64,000 nucleotides of DNA from Zoroaster sp. YZ-2022 (taxonomy: Eukaryota > Echinodermata > Asteroidea > Forcipulatida > Zoroasteridae): positions 23,512,682 to 23,576,681 of the forward strand of contig CM055831.1 in NCBI GenBank assembly GCA_029582265.1, written 5' to 3'. Below the pieces are notes generated by a model that was not told the origin of the DNA, made no database searches, and saw only the letters and a program-made list of their open reading frames with translations. Both the position numbers and the translations under genes were made by a program. This document shows positions 23,442 through 34,804 of this stretch, piece after piece; within the stretch, counting starts at the first letter, position 1, and each line of letters begins with the position of its first letter.

Positions 23442-23562
23442 GTAAGACTAATTGCGGTGACACCATGTGAAATTCTCAATTGAGTAGTAATTAGTTCTGA
23501 AAAGAACTGGAGGTTACAACTCGACATTTCGATCAGTATGCTCTGATCGTCCTCAGGAGAAT
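23442..23562 (+). mobile_element. D120 element, full length
   Basis: Starts gtaagactaattgcggtgac and ends ctgatcgtcctcaggagaat, about 121 bp, without terminal inverted repeats. It contains the hairpins agttct-gaaa-agaact and cgatcag-tatgct-ctgatcg. Its limits are fixed by the nested copy at 51688-51806. Confidence 0.78.
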
Positions 23563-23954
23563 TTTTTTTATTTTTTTATTTTTATTTTTTATATAGCAAT
23601 TCTTGAATTTTGTTGTAGTGAATTGTTAATTTCGTGTAGCTTTTTTTGCGAAATAATTCATTGTGTCTCGGGACCTAGCCAGCCAATCGCTCAAGGGCAA
23701 TCATGGTAGTTGAGTGTTCTGCACAAGTAAGCATGAGGTTGCGAATTATACCTGTCTACATTGCTTGTAGAGTTTTGTCTCAGGAAAACAACGATTCTGA
23801 ACTATGACAGCTGGTTGAAGCAAATGGAACAAAGTAACCACCAAAGATACAATTAAGAAATATTGTATCTATTTATGTATACAGAACCATTATTTATTTA
23901 GACAAAATATTTATCTTGAAATATAATCAGTTAACTGTTTTGATTTTTTTTCAG

Positions 23955-24071
23955 TTCCACCGACATTCGACGTGACACCTAACTTCCTCTCAAGCATAGA
24001 GGGCAGCACAGTGGAGCTGTTCTGTCAAGCCTCCGGCTACCCCCTGCCAGTAATAGCCTGGCGTAAAGAAG
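23955..24071 (+). CDS. PXDN: Peroxidasin exon: first half of Ig domain 3
   Basis: Reads VPPTFDVTPNFLSSIEGSTV then ELFCQASGYPLPVIAWRKE. The first Ig Cys is in LFCQA and the core Trp in IAWRK, matching the family's VIAWTK. The acceptor is tttttttcag, the donor gttagt. Phase 1 on both sides. Confidence 0.94.
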
Positions 24072-25918
24072 GTTAGTTGGGGTGTTTTTATCCAATGACA
24101 ATATAGGTTGAAGTAGCGTATGCTGCATATCCAGTGGAATTGCGGCTACATCTTGTTTTCTGTTCATTGATACATACAAGTTGATAAAAACCAGATGGAA
24201 ATAATTCAATCTCAAGACTGGAAAATAACGTAATTATAGTATGTGCATGTATGTTGTCATTACATTAACGATGTATTGCTCTTGATCCGGAAGTGTTTGT
24301 TTACATGAGGATATCGATCATTTCCTCAGAAAGGAAAACAAATTTTTTTCAAATGAGATATTTCACAAAATGTTTGTCAGAATCTTGGTTTAACAGTAAA
24401 AATGTCCCATATATGACATGACCGTAAAATAATTGCGGTGCATATTCACTGTAAAACCATGCTTATCATTTATGTGTAATTTTAAAGCATTTATTTTCCC
24501 ACTTCAAGTAAAACAGCAATCTTCTGATAAAGAAAATCTTTTGAATATGCCGTTAAAATAAAACAAAAAACACAGACGATACTTCTTTAACATATACTAC
24601 TCAAAACAATTCAGGGAACACTGGAATAATCTCACTTAAAAGCAAGATCATTTATTTCAGATAAACACAGTGTTTCACAGAATTGATGAGAAACAACTGC
24701 ACAATGAAACAGATGATAAAGGATGCATGTAGTGATTACACATTTCATGACATGACTACTGAAAGAGAGAGGGGGTTGCAAATGAAAATCCCGGTTCATG
24801 GAACATTTCAAACCAATTTGATGTTAAAAATCCGGTGTTCCGTAAATTGTTTTGAGAAGTATACATTGTTAAAGCAATTTCAAATGCTTGGAAAAAAACA
24901 TGTTGTCATGGGGAAAATGTTTCAGTAAAAGTGCATAGACTGTGTTTATTGACATTGACAGAATAGCCTAGCCTTGGTTGTCATTCTACATCTACATACT
25001 ATGTACAGTACGTTTCAACTTGATTTGCACTGTCTGATATTGTGAACCCTTTTTTGCTTGCGCCTTGTGCAAGTCATCAAAGCATTGGGACCAGGGACAC
25101 CATCGGACTGGTGCAGGGTATGAAGCTGAGTTGGAGTACTCATACTTGAGTACTCAAGTACATTTTTCTGTACTCGTACTCATACTCATAAAAAAGTATT
25201 CAACTACAACTATAGAGTTGAAGTACTCATACTCAAATGAGTACTCATACTCGTACTTGTACTCGTACTCATATTCGTACTCATAAAAAGTACTTGACTA
25301 CGGCTACAGAGTTGGCGTATTCATACTCATGTACATGTTTCTGTACTCATACTCATAAAAAGTACTTGACTACAACTATAGAGTTAAAGTACTCAACTTG
25401 TACTCATTCTCAAGGACACTTTTCTGTACTCATACTCATAAAAAAGTACTCGACTACAGCTATAGAGTTGAAGTACTCATACTCATTCTCAAGGACTTCT
25501 TTCTGTACTCGTATTCATAAATAAGTACTCGACTACAACTATAGAGTTGGAGTACTCATACTCGAATTCATTTTTCAGTATTCATGTACATTTTCTGTAC
25601 TCGTACTCATAAATAAGTACTCGACTACAACTATAGAGTTGAAGTACTCATAATCGTACTTGCACTCATAATCGTACTAATGGAAAAGGACTTGACTACA
25701 AGTCTAGCGATTCCAGGTCTAAAAAAAATTATCAGGTAATGCAAATACTTTTAAATAAATACAGTTGGCAATTTGTGATTCCTGTCGGTGCCACTATCTG
25801 TCTATAACACACCCATCCAGATTTGACCATAGCCCACCCACCCTTTTGATTTCGCACGATATAAGACTCTAATATAGTTGGTCAGCAACGAGTGATTTTT
25901 TTTCCTTTGCATTCTCAG
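24072..25918. other. Intron 6
   Basis: Splits Ig domain 3. 24072-25110 is unremarkable AT-rich sequence. A TACTC-rich minisatellite fills 25125-25690. Confidence 0.75.
25125..25690. repeat. TACTC-rich minisatellite
   Basis: Repeated blocks of tactcatactcataaaaagt, then acttgactacaactatagag and ttgaagtactcatactc, about five to six imperfect copies of about 100 bp. Confidence 0.92.
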
Positions 25919-26077
25919 GTGCGCTTCTTCCAGAGAGCCGTCGATACTTGACCCTGGCCAGCGGAACGTTACGTATCGTACGCGTGACTCGTGAGGACGA
26001 GGGCAACTACGACTGTTATGCGTTGAACTCTGCCGGCAGTATTCATACCACCGCCCAGATTGAAGTCAGACCACGAG
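25919..26077 (+). CDS. PXDN: Peroxidasin exon: second half of Ig domain 3
   Basis: Reads GALLPESRRYLTLASGTLRI then VRVTREDEGNYDCYALNSAG and ends EVRPR. The second Ig Cys is in DEGNYDC. SGTLRI is shared with vertebrate PXDN at this position. The acceptor is cattctcag, the donor gtgaga. Phase 1 on both sides. Confidence 0.94.
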
Positions 26078-27422
26078 GTGAGAACACACAGTTGGCTAGT
26101 CATGCCAGAATTGCACCAACACATCTTATTTTATAAGAAGTTGAAACGGACAATCCTAAATTCATATTTGCAAGTATACCGAGAGTCATTTGGAAATTGT
26201 AAACACGTATTATTCAAATAATGCCTACGTGTATGTTAACCCTAACCTTCCCAAATCCTCCAAAATCCTCTTTGCTAAAGTGAAGGATTTTGAAGGATTG
26301 AGGTTACATGCTACATGCTCTTTGCTAAAGTGAAGGATTTTGGAGGATTGAGGTTATTAGGCATACTTGCCTTTCCATGGTACATGTACATCCATGTTTG
26401 TTGTAGTGATTGCAAGGTCAGTGCTTGGGTCAGTGGACACTGTTTATTGCTCCATGCATGCAGGGAGGGTCCCTGGCCATGTACATGTATCACAGATTAG
26501 AAACACATGTGTGCATACATGTCATGTGCTTGCTTTACTACTGAAGGATTTTGGAGGATTCAGGTTATGTGTAAGCAAATGGGCCTTGGGAGTTAGGAAG
26601 GATTCAGGTTATGTGTAAGCAAATGGGCCTAGGGAGTTAGGAAGGATTCAGGTTATGTGTAAGCAAATGGGCCTTGGGAGTTAGGGTTGTGTTTTTTCGT
26701 TTTATTCACCCAGAAAATATGTTATCATTCTTTAACTGTAATTGTAAAGTGTCTAGTTAATTTGTTTTGTCTGTCACAAGGGGAAGAGTAACTAAGCCTT
26801 TATATACATGTAGCATCCAAACTTTCCCTAATGTTAACATTATTTTCTAATCAGTTTATATTGTATTTATTCATTGTACAAAAAGTATATATATTGTATA
26901 AGTTATTCATAATGAAAATATTTCCATTTTTTTCTACCACAAAAATTGTAAAAAATGTTCGAAATGGTTTTCTTAAAATTAGAAAGGATAGATGGTGGGA
27001 AACGAGCCCGGGGATATCAAGGATGGACATAGGAAGGCACCATTAATGTACCAATCTCAGGATGTCAGATATGGCACAGGATAGAGTTTGTTAGAGTATG
27101 TTACAGTCGACCTCTGTTTGCGGATGAATGAAAATAACAAATGTTCTTATATTGAGGGACGTTCTCTTATCTTGCTCCCTACCCCCAAAATGCCTAGGGA
27201 GTGAAACAGGAAAATTTTATCGTAAAATAAGAAATTTTCCGGTTTGAAATTACAGCAGTGTGAAGGTGCAATATGCTACTTCCACATTTCAAGTGCTTCC
27301 ATTTTGACCAATTCACAGAGTCAGCTTAATCATTTTTTATGTAAACACCAGGTTGTAAATTATTCCTCAACATTATTTCAATTTCATTCACCCAAGTTCA
27401 ATCTTTATCCCTCACCCTTCAG
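26078..27422. other. Intron 7
   Basis: Contains an inverted MT1 element (26236-26689). 26690-27422 is plain AT-rich sequence with nothing I recognise. Confidence 0.75.
26236..26689 (-). mobile_element. MT1 MITE with about three 44-bp units
   Basis: Inverted copy. Left end TTAACCCTAACCTTCC; right end gggagttagggtt. The 44-bp units lie at about 26550-26689. Confidence 0.8.
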
Positions 27423-27689
27423 TGCCACCAATTTTCACTCAGTCGCCCAGTGACCTGCAGGTCGTCAGCAGGGCGACCATGCGCCTCCCCTGTTCTGCCT
27501 CGGGCGACCCCACGCCCGTTATCACCTGGAGTAAGGACGGCATCCAGATCCCGGAGAGTGCCAAGTTCTCCATCAGTGATGAGGGCCATCTACTCATTCG
27601 TAACATCAGCCCTGATGACGAGGGGAGATATGAGTGTGCCGCAAGGAATAGTATTGGGTACGCAGCTACCAGTATGCTGCTTACTGTTG
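27423..27689 (+). CDS. PXDN: Peroxidasin exon: Ig domain 4
   Basis: One 267-nt exon gives a complete I-set Ig domain: VPPIFTQSPSDLQVVSRATM, first Cys in RLPCSA, core Trp in ITWSKDG, second Cys in DEGRYECAARN. It is the last of four Ig domains, the usual number in peroxidasins. The acceptor is cacccttcag, the donor gtaagt. Phase 1 on both sides. The exon is more GC-rich than its introns. Confidence 0.95.
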
Positions 27690-28012
27690 GTAAGTCATGG
27701 GGGTGCAGCCAGTTGTTTGGTGGGGGTGCATATTGTATATCCTGTTCATGTTTTTGAAAGAAAAACTGTTTAACGTAGAACAGTCCAGACAAAGACGTCA
27801 TCAGATACTTGTCTGAGCATTACTGCTGACAGGTCATATGTTCCATGGTTGATTAAGCTCTGCATTTGTCATCATGATTGGCTCTTACAATGCTTTGCCA
27901 TTGCCCAGTAAAATGGTACATAATTATCTGAAAAATATTTGGATGTTTCACATTTCTACAGTCAGTAGCCCCTCCCCCTACATAAATAAATAAAAATTAA
28001 TGCTTTTCTTTA

Positions 28013-28283
28013 TTAACCCAAATCACCTAGGTATTCTGGCTAGAAACCTTCCTGAATCCTCCAAAATCCATCAGTGCACTTGTGGAAACATGCCCTTATC
28101 TTCAAAATGCACCATTCATTTCCGTTGATCTTTCATATTCAGCACTTATGGCCTGTACTTCTTGCTAGGTAGTAATTTTGCCCCATTTGAAGAGGTGAAA
28201 GTACCAGTTTCCAACAGTGCTGAATTTTTCCCCAAAAGTGCCCCTTGGAGGATTTTGCAGGATTTGGGTGGTAATAGGGTTAA
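28013..28283 (+). mobile_element. MT3 MITE
   Basis: TTAACCCAAATCACC to gtaatagggTTAA. The interior holds cagcacttatggcctgtact and ccccttggaggattttgcag. Copies are at 43588-43857 and 48985-49251. Confidence 0.8.
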
Positions 28284-28324
28284 AGAAAATAACAGTCTCT
28301 ATAAGTCAACTTAAATTTTAAATA

Positions 28325-28905
28325 AGACTTGTAGCTTTGCATGGTGAAAAGGATAAGTAAAGACTGTTTGCGGTGACACCTTGTAGTAAGACTTGTAGCT
28401 TTGCATGGTGAAAAGGATAAGTAAAGACTGTTTGCGGTGACACCGTGTAGTAAGACTTGTAGCTTTGCATGGTGAAAAGGATAAGGATAAGTAAAGACTG
28501 TTTGCGGTGACACCGTGTAGTAAGACTTGTAGCTTTGCATGGTGAAAAGGATAAGTAAAGACTGTTTGCGGTGACACCGTGTAGTAAGACTTGTAGCTTT
28601 GCATGGTGAAAAGGATAAGTAAAGACTGTTTGCGGTGACACCGTGTAGTAAGACTTGTAGCTTTGCATGGTGAAAAGGATAAGTAAAGACTGTTTGCGGT
28701 GACACCGTGTAGTAAGACTTGTAGCTTTGCATGGTGAAAAGGATAAGTAAAGACTGTTTGCGGTGACACCGTGTAGTAAGATTTGTAGCTTTGCATGGTG
28801 AAAAGGATAAGTAAAGACTGTTTGCGGTGACACCGTGTAGTAAGATTTGTAGCTTTGCATGGTGAAAAGGATAAGTAAAGACTGTTTGCGGTGACACCAT
28901 GTAAA
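28325..28905. repeat. 64-bp tandem array related to D120
   Basis: About nine copies of a 64-bp unit running gtaagacttgtagctttgca, tggtgaaaaggataag, then actgtttgcggtgacacc. One unit has a 6-bp duplication (aaggat) near 28484. The array ends in a D120-like remnant (ggctctgaaaagaacc). Confidence 0.95.
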
Positions 28906-29857
28906 AATTGTATTATGAGTAGTACAATGAACGTGGCTCTGAAAAGAACCAGTTGGTTACAACTGTTAGGGTTGAATTTGACAAATCATCTGGTATTCAT
29001 TTTTGTGACACACAATATCAGTTTAAAATAGCCCCCCCCCCCCCCAATATGGTCAAACTGTGATAGCAAAAGGTTGTTCAGCAGTCTATGCTAATCACTG
29101 TCAAATCTTCTATTTTGAGGAGATGTGAACAGAAAAAAAGCTCTTTTTTGGGGGGGGGGGTGTTTAAAAAAATGTAAATTAAGTTACGACATCTCAATTT
29201 TTTTTCATCGGTAAATTTGACTGAACTTTATATGATGTGGAGATCAAAAAACTGCATCTATAAAATTACACAATGCTGCCTTCCACAAAATGGGTCTCGT
29301 ACTGTCCAGGACACTTTCAGTGTAAACATGTGACAAGATCTATACTTGGTTTTCACACAGTACAAAATCGGCCATCTTTACTGTCAATGACTATACATTG
29401 TTGGACGCATACCCATGCATTATGTGTAATGAAACCAACAGACTGGATATTTCACATCAGAGATTGATGGTTTGCTCTGTGACAAAACACCACGTTGTGG
29501 CTGCAGTTGCTTAAAAACCAGGTTGGATTCAATCGAATGAGGTTGAAATCTGACATTTACCATGTTAACAAAAACGATGAACATCATGTGCGTCATTCTG
29601 TCTGCCACTTTTGACAAATATTTTTAGATGTGGGCCATATAACCAATCAATAGGCTTGTGAAGATTACTGAGTGCTGTGTGAAATGATGTATACTCCAGC
29701 ATTACACCAGGGTGTTATTTGGATGCATTGGGACATATATTCATACTATCATGCATTGAGCCCTCAATGTTACACATCCTGAAAATGCTCAAGCATTATG
29801 TGAAAAAAATCTCTCTCAGATGTTATCATCAGAGGATTAATACGACAGCATTTGACC

Positions 29858-30222
29858 TTAACCCTAACTCCCTTGGCCCATTTGCTTACACATAACCTGA
29901 ATCCTCCAAAATCCTTCAGTAGTAAAGCAAGCACATGACATGTATGCACACATGTGTTTCTAATCTGTGATACATGTACATGGCCAGGGACCCTCGCTGC
30001 ATGCATGGAGCAATAAACAGTGTCCACTGACCCAAGCACTGACCTTGCAATCACTACAACAAACATGGATGTACATGTACCATGGAAAGGCTAGTATGCC
30101 TAATAACCTCAATCCTCCAAAATCCTTCACTTTAGCAAAGAGCATGTAGCATGTAACTTCAATCCTTCAAAATCCTTCACTTTAGAAGAGGATTTTGGAG
30201 GATTTGGGAAGGTTAGGGTTAA
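29858..30222 (+). mobile_element. MT1 MITE with one 44-bp unit
   Basis: Clean TTAA at both ends (29858-29861, 30219-30222), with CCCTAACTCCC and GGTTAGGG termini. It has a single copy of the 44-bp unit and is the simplest MT1 in the window. Confidence 0.88.
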
Positions 30223-30804
30223 AAAAAAATATATGAACACCCTCACCCTATTTCAAATGCACATTTGTGTAACATATTCTTCAAAAATATCTCACATTAA
30301 CATGAACTTTTCCCCCGGAAATTATCTCAAACTTATCTATCACCCTTGGCATTATACATTTTGACACCATTTTTTTTCCAAAGAATTTCACATTTGTCCG
30401 CCTTATTTACAAACCCTTTCTTATACAATGTAGGGCTTTTTCCCAGCAAATATGTTTTCTGCAATTAGACTCTCATGATTGGAAGGATCCGACCAGACCG
30501 AATCACAACAAGACGAGACAATTCTGAATTCCACACGCCCAAAAAATGATGGAATGTTTCCGACGACGAAACGTTCCTGAGTTCCTGCAGGGAGAATGTG
30601 TGCGTAGCCGGTAACCTGTTTGTGTGTTAGAGCACACTAGTGTCCTGGAAGTCATTTAGTAAAGGCACCGCTGAAACCAATAAAAAAAGGCACACATCCG
30701 ACCTTGGTCGTGTCCTCTTGCTATCAATAGCCTTCACCCTAATTGATTCGAAATTAGAAAGTTCCTAATAATTTTTCTTGTGTTGGGAGGGGTCTCGTAA
30801 GGAA

Positions 30805-31350
30805 GTACAACATTGGTTATGTTGGCAAAAATGATTCTATGAGTATGCTTACTTTCTTTGAATGAAGATATACATTAAAGGGAAGGTACAACATTGGTAA
30901 TGTTGGCAAAACTGCTTCTGTGAGTATGCTTACTCTCTTTGAATCAAGATATACATTAAAGGGAAGGTACAACATTGGTAATGTTGGCAAAACTGCTTCT
31001 GTGAGTATGCTTACTCTCTTTGAATCAAGATATACATTAAAGGGAAGGTACAACATTGGTGATGTTGGCAAAACTGCTTCTATGAGTATGCTTACTCTCT
31101 TTGAATCAAGATACATTGAAGGGAAGGTACAACATTGGTAATGTTGGCCAAACTGCTTCTGTGAGTACGCTTACTCTCTTTGAATCAAGATATACATTGA
31201 AGGGAAGGTACAACATTGGTAATGTTGGCCAAACTGCTTCTGTGAGTACGCTTACTCTCTTTGAATCGAGATATACATTGAAGGGAAGGTACAACATTGG
31301 TAATGTTGGCAAAACTGCTTCTATGAGTATCCTTACTCTCTTTGAATCAT
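30805..31350 (+). repeat. 81-bp tandem array from MT7 end
   Basis: About six to seven copies of an 81-bp unit: aagggaaggtacaacattgg, taatgttggcaaaactgctt, gagtatgcttactctctttg, aatcaagatatacatt. It contains the MT7 terminal sequence. Confidence 0.95.
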
Positions 31351-32159
31351 TAAGACATATGAACAATCGACCTGTAAAAGTTTCAACAACTATGTTATGT
31401 TGTTAATGAGAAAATAGTGAAATGTATTCTGATTGTTTTTATTCATTTCAACATAGAATTTGTTTTTGGATGATGGAAAGCATAATGCCAGCATAACAAA
31501 TTTTCATCAGAACATTTCTATGTTACATGAGGAATCGAATTCAGACACTTTCAAATTACTGATTTCACAAAATAATCATGAGCAGCCTGTTTTTACAGTA
31601 ACTATATCCCAACAAGTATTTATGGTGGGTCTGCCATCAGTTCATTTTGTTAAACCTAGTTTCTGACAATTAATTTGTAAAATATCTCATTTCAAAGGAA
31701 TTGTTTTACTTTCTTAAGAGAATCTTAGCAATGATACAATTGAAACAAAAATTCTAATTAAAAAAAAAAAAAAAAAAAAATTAAAGTACAAATCGTCTGA
31801 CCTCATATACTAAAATGTTGAATGATTGTTTTGTCCTTAAAAAAACTAAAGTATCCTCCTCGGAAATTTGTGCTGGAATAAAAATCGATCAGTTGCAGCA
31901 TTCATATTGCTAATTTGATTTGGCGGCGTAACCTAATCTTACCCCACGGCATAGTCCTAGGAAGCGGGGAAGGGATGGAAGTGAAGGTACTCAGTCAACC
32001 CCTGCAGAATTGCTTCCTGGGTTGTCAGCAGTTTCCCCATTGAAAGTGTGATCTGAATGCCGTGTCTAGTCGGTGCTAAGCTCATTCCGCAACATTTCTG
32101 AACATAATTTAAGTGAGAACAAAATAATAATTCATTCATTATTATTTCATTTATACATA

Positions 32160-32498
32160 CATGGTCAAGCGGTTTAGTGCATCGGATTTGTGTTCTGATG
32201 GCTGAGTCGTCAGAATGTGGGTTCGAATCCCAGCCGTGACCATGGTGCTTGTGTCCTTGAGCAAGACACTTTACCATAATTGCTTCTCTCCACCCAGGGG
32301 TAAATAGGTACCTGTGAGGGCAGAGTTGGTTGTTGTGTTTGATTAGCCATATATGCGCTGTAATGGCAGCAATTGAGCTGTATACTCCCCAGGGAGCTGA
32401 GATGGTTTCAAGAATGATTTATGAGCCTGATGAGCAGGGGTAATAATATAATGCGCCTTGAGCACCAGTTTGGTGGATACATGCGCTATATAAGTCCA

Positions 32499-32540
<42 letters not shown>
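32160..32540 (+). mobile_element. tRNA-derived SINE S1, best copy
   Basis: The head has an A-box-like tggtcaagcggtttagtgc and B box ggttcgaatcc (32219-32229), internal RNA polymerase III promoter elements. The body has cttgtgtccttgagcaagac, and the tail is (att)n at 32503-32540. It is the only + strand near-full copy of five. Confidence 0.88.
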
Positions 32541-32541
<1 letters not shown>

Positions 32542-32635
32542 TTCTCTTCATGGCCAAATAAGCACAATACAAAATGATAACAAAATCAAGAAATGCCAAT
32601 TGAAGAAAAGGCCTTCATACCAAGAACCTAATGCA

Positions 32636-32890
32636 GTTGATTTAATTTTGCTCTACACCGTGTGTATAGCACTGTGCTTTGCGAGTGTCTTTGCAGGTGA
32701 CTCGGGCGGGATTCTAGCCAGCCAATCGTCATCGGACAAGCTTGGTGGTCGAGAGGTTAAGACGTCTGCACTAGTAAGCAGGTTCGAATCCCGCCCGAGT
32801 CGCCTGTGTAGTTATTTCACAGACACTCGGAAAGCACCGAGTATAGACACACGTCGGTGTAGGGCAACATTAAATCAATTGTTTATCACA
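32636..32890. mobile_element. SINE S2 inverted chimera
   Basis: The left arm (gatttaattttgctctacac to gactcgggcgggattc) is the inverted tail half of S2. The right arm, from ggattctagccagccaatcg, is a + strand S2 with head, B box and tail. The two join at the shared ggattc (about 32708-32713). Confidence 0.78.
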
Positions 32891-33342
32891 GGACGAGAGG
32901 TATAAACCTGTTGCTGTTGAATGTTGTTCTGAGCGCAAATGGCCATCATTCATGGGATCATTGCATTGGCATATATGGAGGGGGAAAAGGGGCGTGTACC
33001 CCCTCCATTATCACCGTACATGTAAATTTACCATACTTGTTTTTTGTTTTTTTCTTTGGCCCAATTTTTTTGGGGGGGTGATGTCCCCCTTTTTTGCGAC
33101 CCCAGATCCACCCCTGCATCTCAAGGACACCCATCAAGGGCTCACTGGTTCAAATCCCACAGGAGTCGATCTCTTCGCTGCTATAATAAAGACAGTAATA
33201 CCTCACTCAACATTTTCATTCAATGATAATCTTTGATCCACTAGGGAACTGGGTTTATCTTGGCATGTCTTTCAGTGGTACATGTCCCATAGGAGTCTAG
33301 ATGACAAACTATCCAAGACAGGTTGATACTTGTATTTTTAGT

Positions 33343-33717
33343 TTAACCCTCCTACTGATAGACCATTTGAAACCATTCAAAATTTCCACTTCCAAAAATG
33401 CCCATTGGTTTTGTACACACATGGTGATACCATTTGAACAGTGTTGGTAGCAAGCTTTACTACCATTCAAATCCATTCAAATGCATAGAGTGTCCATTGA
33501 TTCACCACTTAGAAGTATCCAAACAAGGTTTTGTATTAGCTGTACTACCATTTGGAAAGATCCACACAAGGTTTTGTATTAGCTGACCTACCATTCAAAA
33601 CCATTTGGGGGAATCAATACTGTACACAGTTATTTCACCATTTAAAACCACAAAAGCGAATGGTTTCAAATGGTGCATCAACTTGTCTGAAAAAGGTACC
33701 AAAAGTAGGAGGGTTAA
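33343..33717 (-). mobile_element. MT4 MITE, subtype 1, abutting MT6
   Basis: Inverted copy of 14475-14849. Its right-hand TTAA (33714-33717) is also the left-hand TTAA of the MT6 element at 33714-33997. Confidence 0.85.
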
Positions 33718-33997
33718 AGGGACACTGATTCCATGCCCAGTTGAAAGTCTGCTCTACTCATAAAGATATTTCGATGATCTCCAAATATCGTCATGAGTAG
33801 AGCAGACTTTCAACTGGGCATGGAATCAGTGTTCTAGTTTAAGATGAACACAGTGACTGAAAATTAATGGCTCATTTATGCAGCAGCATCGGTAATATGA
33901 CCTTATCATGTGGGGTATTATTTTCAGTCACTGAGTTAATCTAAAACTAGCACTCTGATTCCATGCCCTGTTGAACGTGATGATACTGCTCCTTTAA
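33714..33997. mobile_element. MT6 MITE with an extra internal hairpin
   Basis: TTAAAGGGACACTGATTCC to gctcctTTAA. Its left side carries an added inverted repeat (33724-33825): ttccatgcccagttgaaagt and its inverse around a short loop. Confidence 0.85.
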
Positions 33998-34578
33998 GGA
34001 TTAACAGTATTTGAGTTGATGTATTTTATAAAGGAAAAGTCTGTCACGCAGTCTTCATCCCGTGAAAGGATCTAGCGTCAAACTTTTATTCACATTCATA
34101 AAAGAACATATCAATTTCATTTTCAAATTTTCAATCATTTTGTACTGCAAAAGAACCTGACAAATCCACATTGAGGACAGATGAATTTCCAACTCGGTAT
34201 TTATTCTGAAAAGTTGCCTTATCCCTTGTAGGAAGAAAAACAAAATACTAATTTGAAATTGCCACATTTTCACACATGTTTAACAGTATTTTAGTTTTAG
34301 AAGCATTTTGTTTATGAAGATACATTGCCTGTGTACTTGACAAATACTGGCAGTTAGCATTTGTGAATTTTTCATGAAAATTGTCATTTCTCTTGTTGAA
34401 AGGAAAACAACTATTTTAAACCGACACAAGTTTTCTTTCGTCAGAAGCATAGGTGTACTGCAAGTCAAACAAAATATTTATGGGGGGGAGGGGTGTATCA
34501 TAATTTCATTGAGGCACCTTTTTACTGCTAAAACCATGCTTTTGACAAGTATTTTATTTTGAACAAGAAAAAATTGGA

Positions 34579-34690
34579 GTGCCATGGTCGAGTGGTTTAG
34601 TGCATCGGATTTGTGTTCTGATGACTGAGTCGTCAGAATGTGGGTCCGAATCCTGGCAGCAACCATGGTGCTTGTGTCCTTCAGCTCTAA
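34579..34690 (+). mobile_element. SINE S1, 5' fragment
   Basis: Holds the tRNA-like head (ccatggtcgagtggtttagt to gtgcttgtgtccttcagc) and then stops at a C-run. Body and tail are missing. Confidence 0.8.
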
Positions 34691-34804
34691 ATGCCCCCCC
34701 CCCCCACTCACTACGGCCCTGGTGATATATCTTTAAGGATAGTAACAGCTGCTTGTTTAATTGTGTTTAATCGTGAATAATCCTGATTTGTTTTTTTCTT
34801 ATAG

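Larger units (their letters stand above)
18798..23954. other. Intron 5 (5.2 kb)
   Basis: Contains MT6 with a nested Tc1-like MITE (19002-19474), MT7 with a nested S2 SINE (19584-20200), another S2 (20715-20925), MT7 ends near 21028 and 21298, a GGCGGAT-type element (21444-21621), a T-repeat copy (21640-21930) and a full D120 (23442-23562). 21940-23440 has no feature I can name. Confidence 0.75.
27690..34804. other. Intron 8 (7.1 kb)
   Basis: Contains MT3 (28013-28283), a 64-bp tandem array (28325-28905), MT1 (29858-30222), an 81-bp tandem array (30805-31350), SINE S1 (32160-32540), an S2 inverted chimera (32636-32890), adjoining MT4 and MT6 elements (33343-33997) and an S1 fragment (34579-34690). 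28970-29857 and 31360-32150 hold nothing I can name. Confidence 0.75.

Noticed and set aside
28280..28900. 206-codon open frame on the - strand
   Set aside because: It arises from the 64-bp array; three units repeat the same peptide in all three frames.
29858..29875. CCCTAAC resembling a telomere repeat
   Set aside because: It occurs once at each element end next to TTAA, as part of a terminal inverted repeat, not as a tandem telomeric array.
32160..32232. Possible tRNA gene
   Set aside because: The A and B boxes belong to the head of a SINE with a body and (att)n tail, present five times. The head does not fold as a clean functional tRNA by eye.
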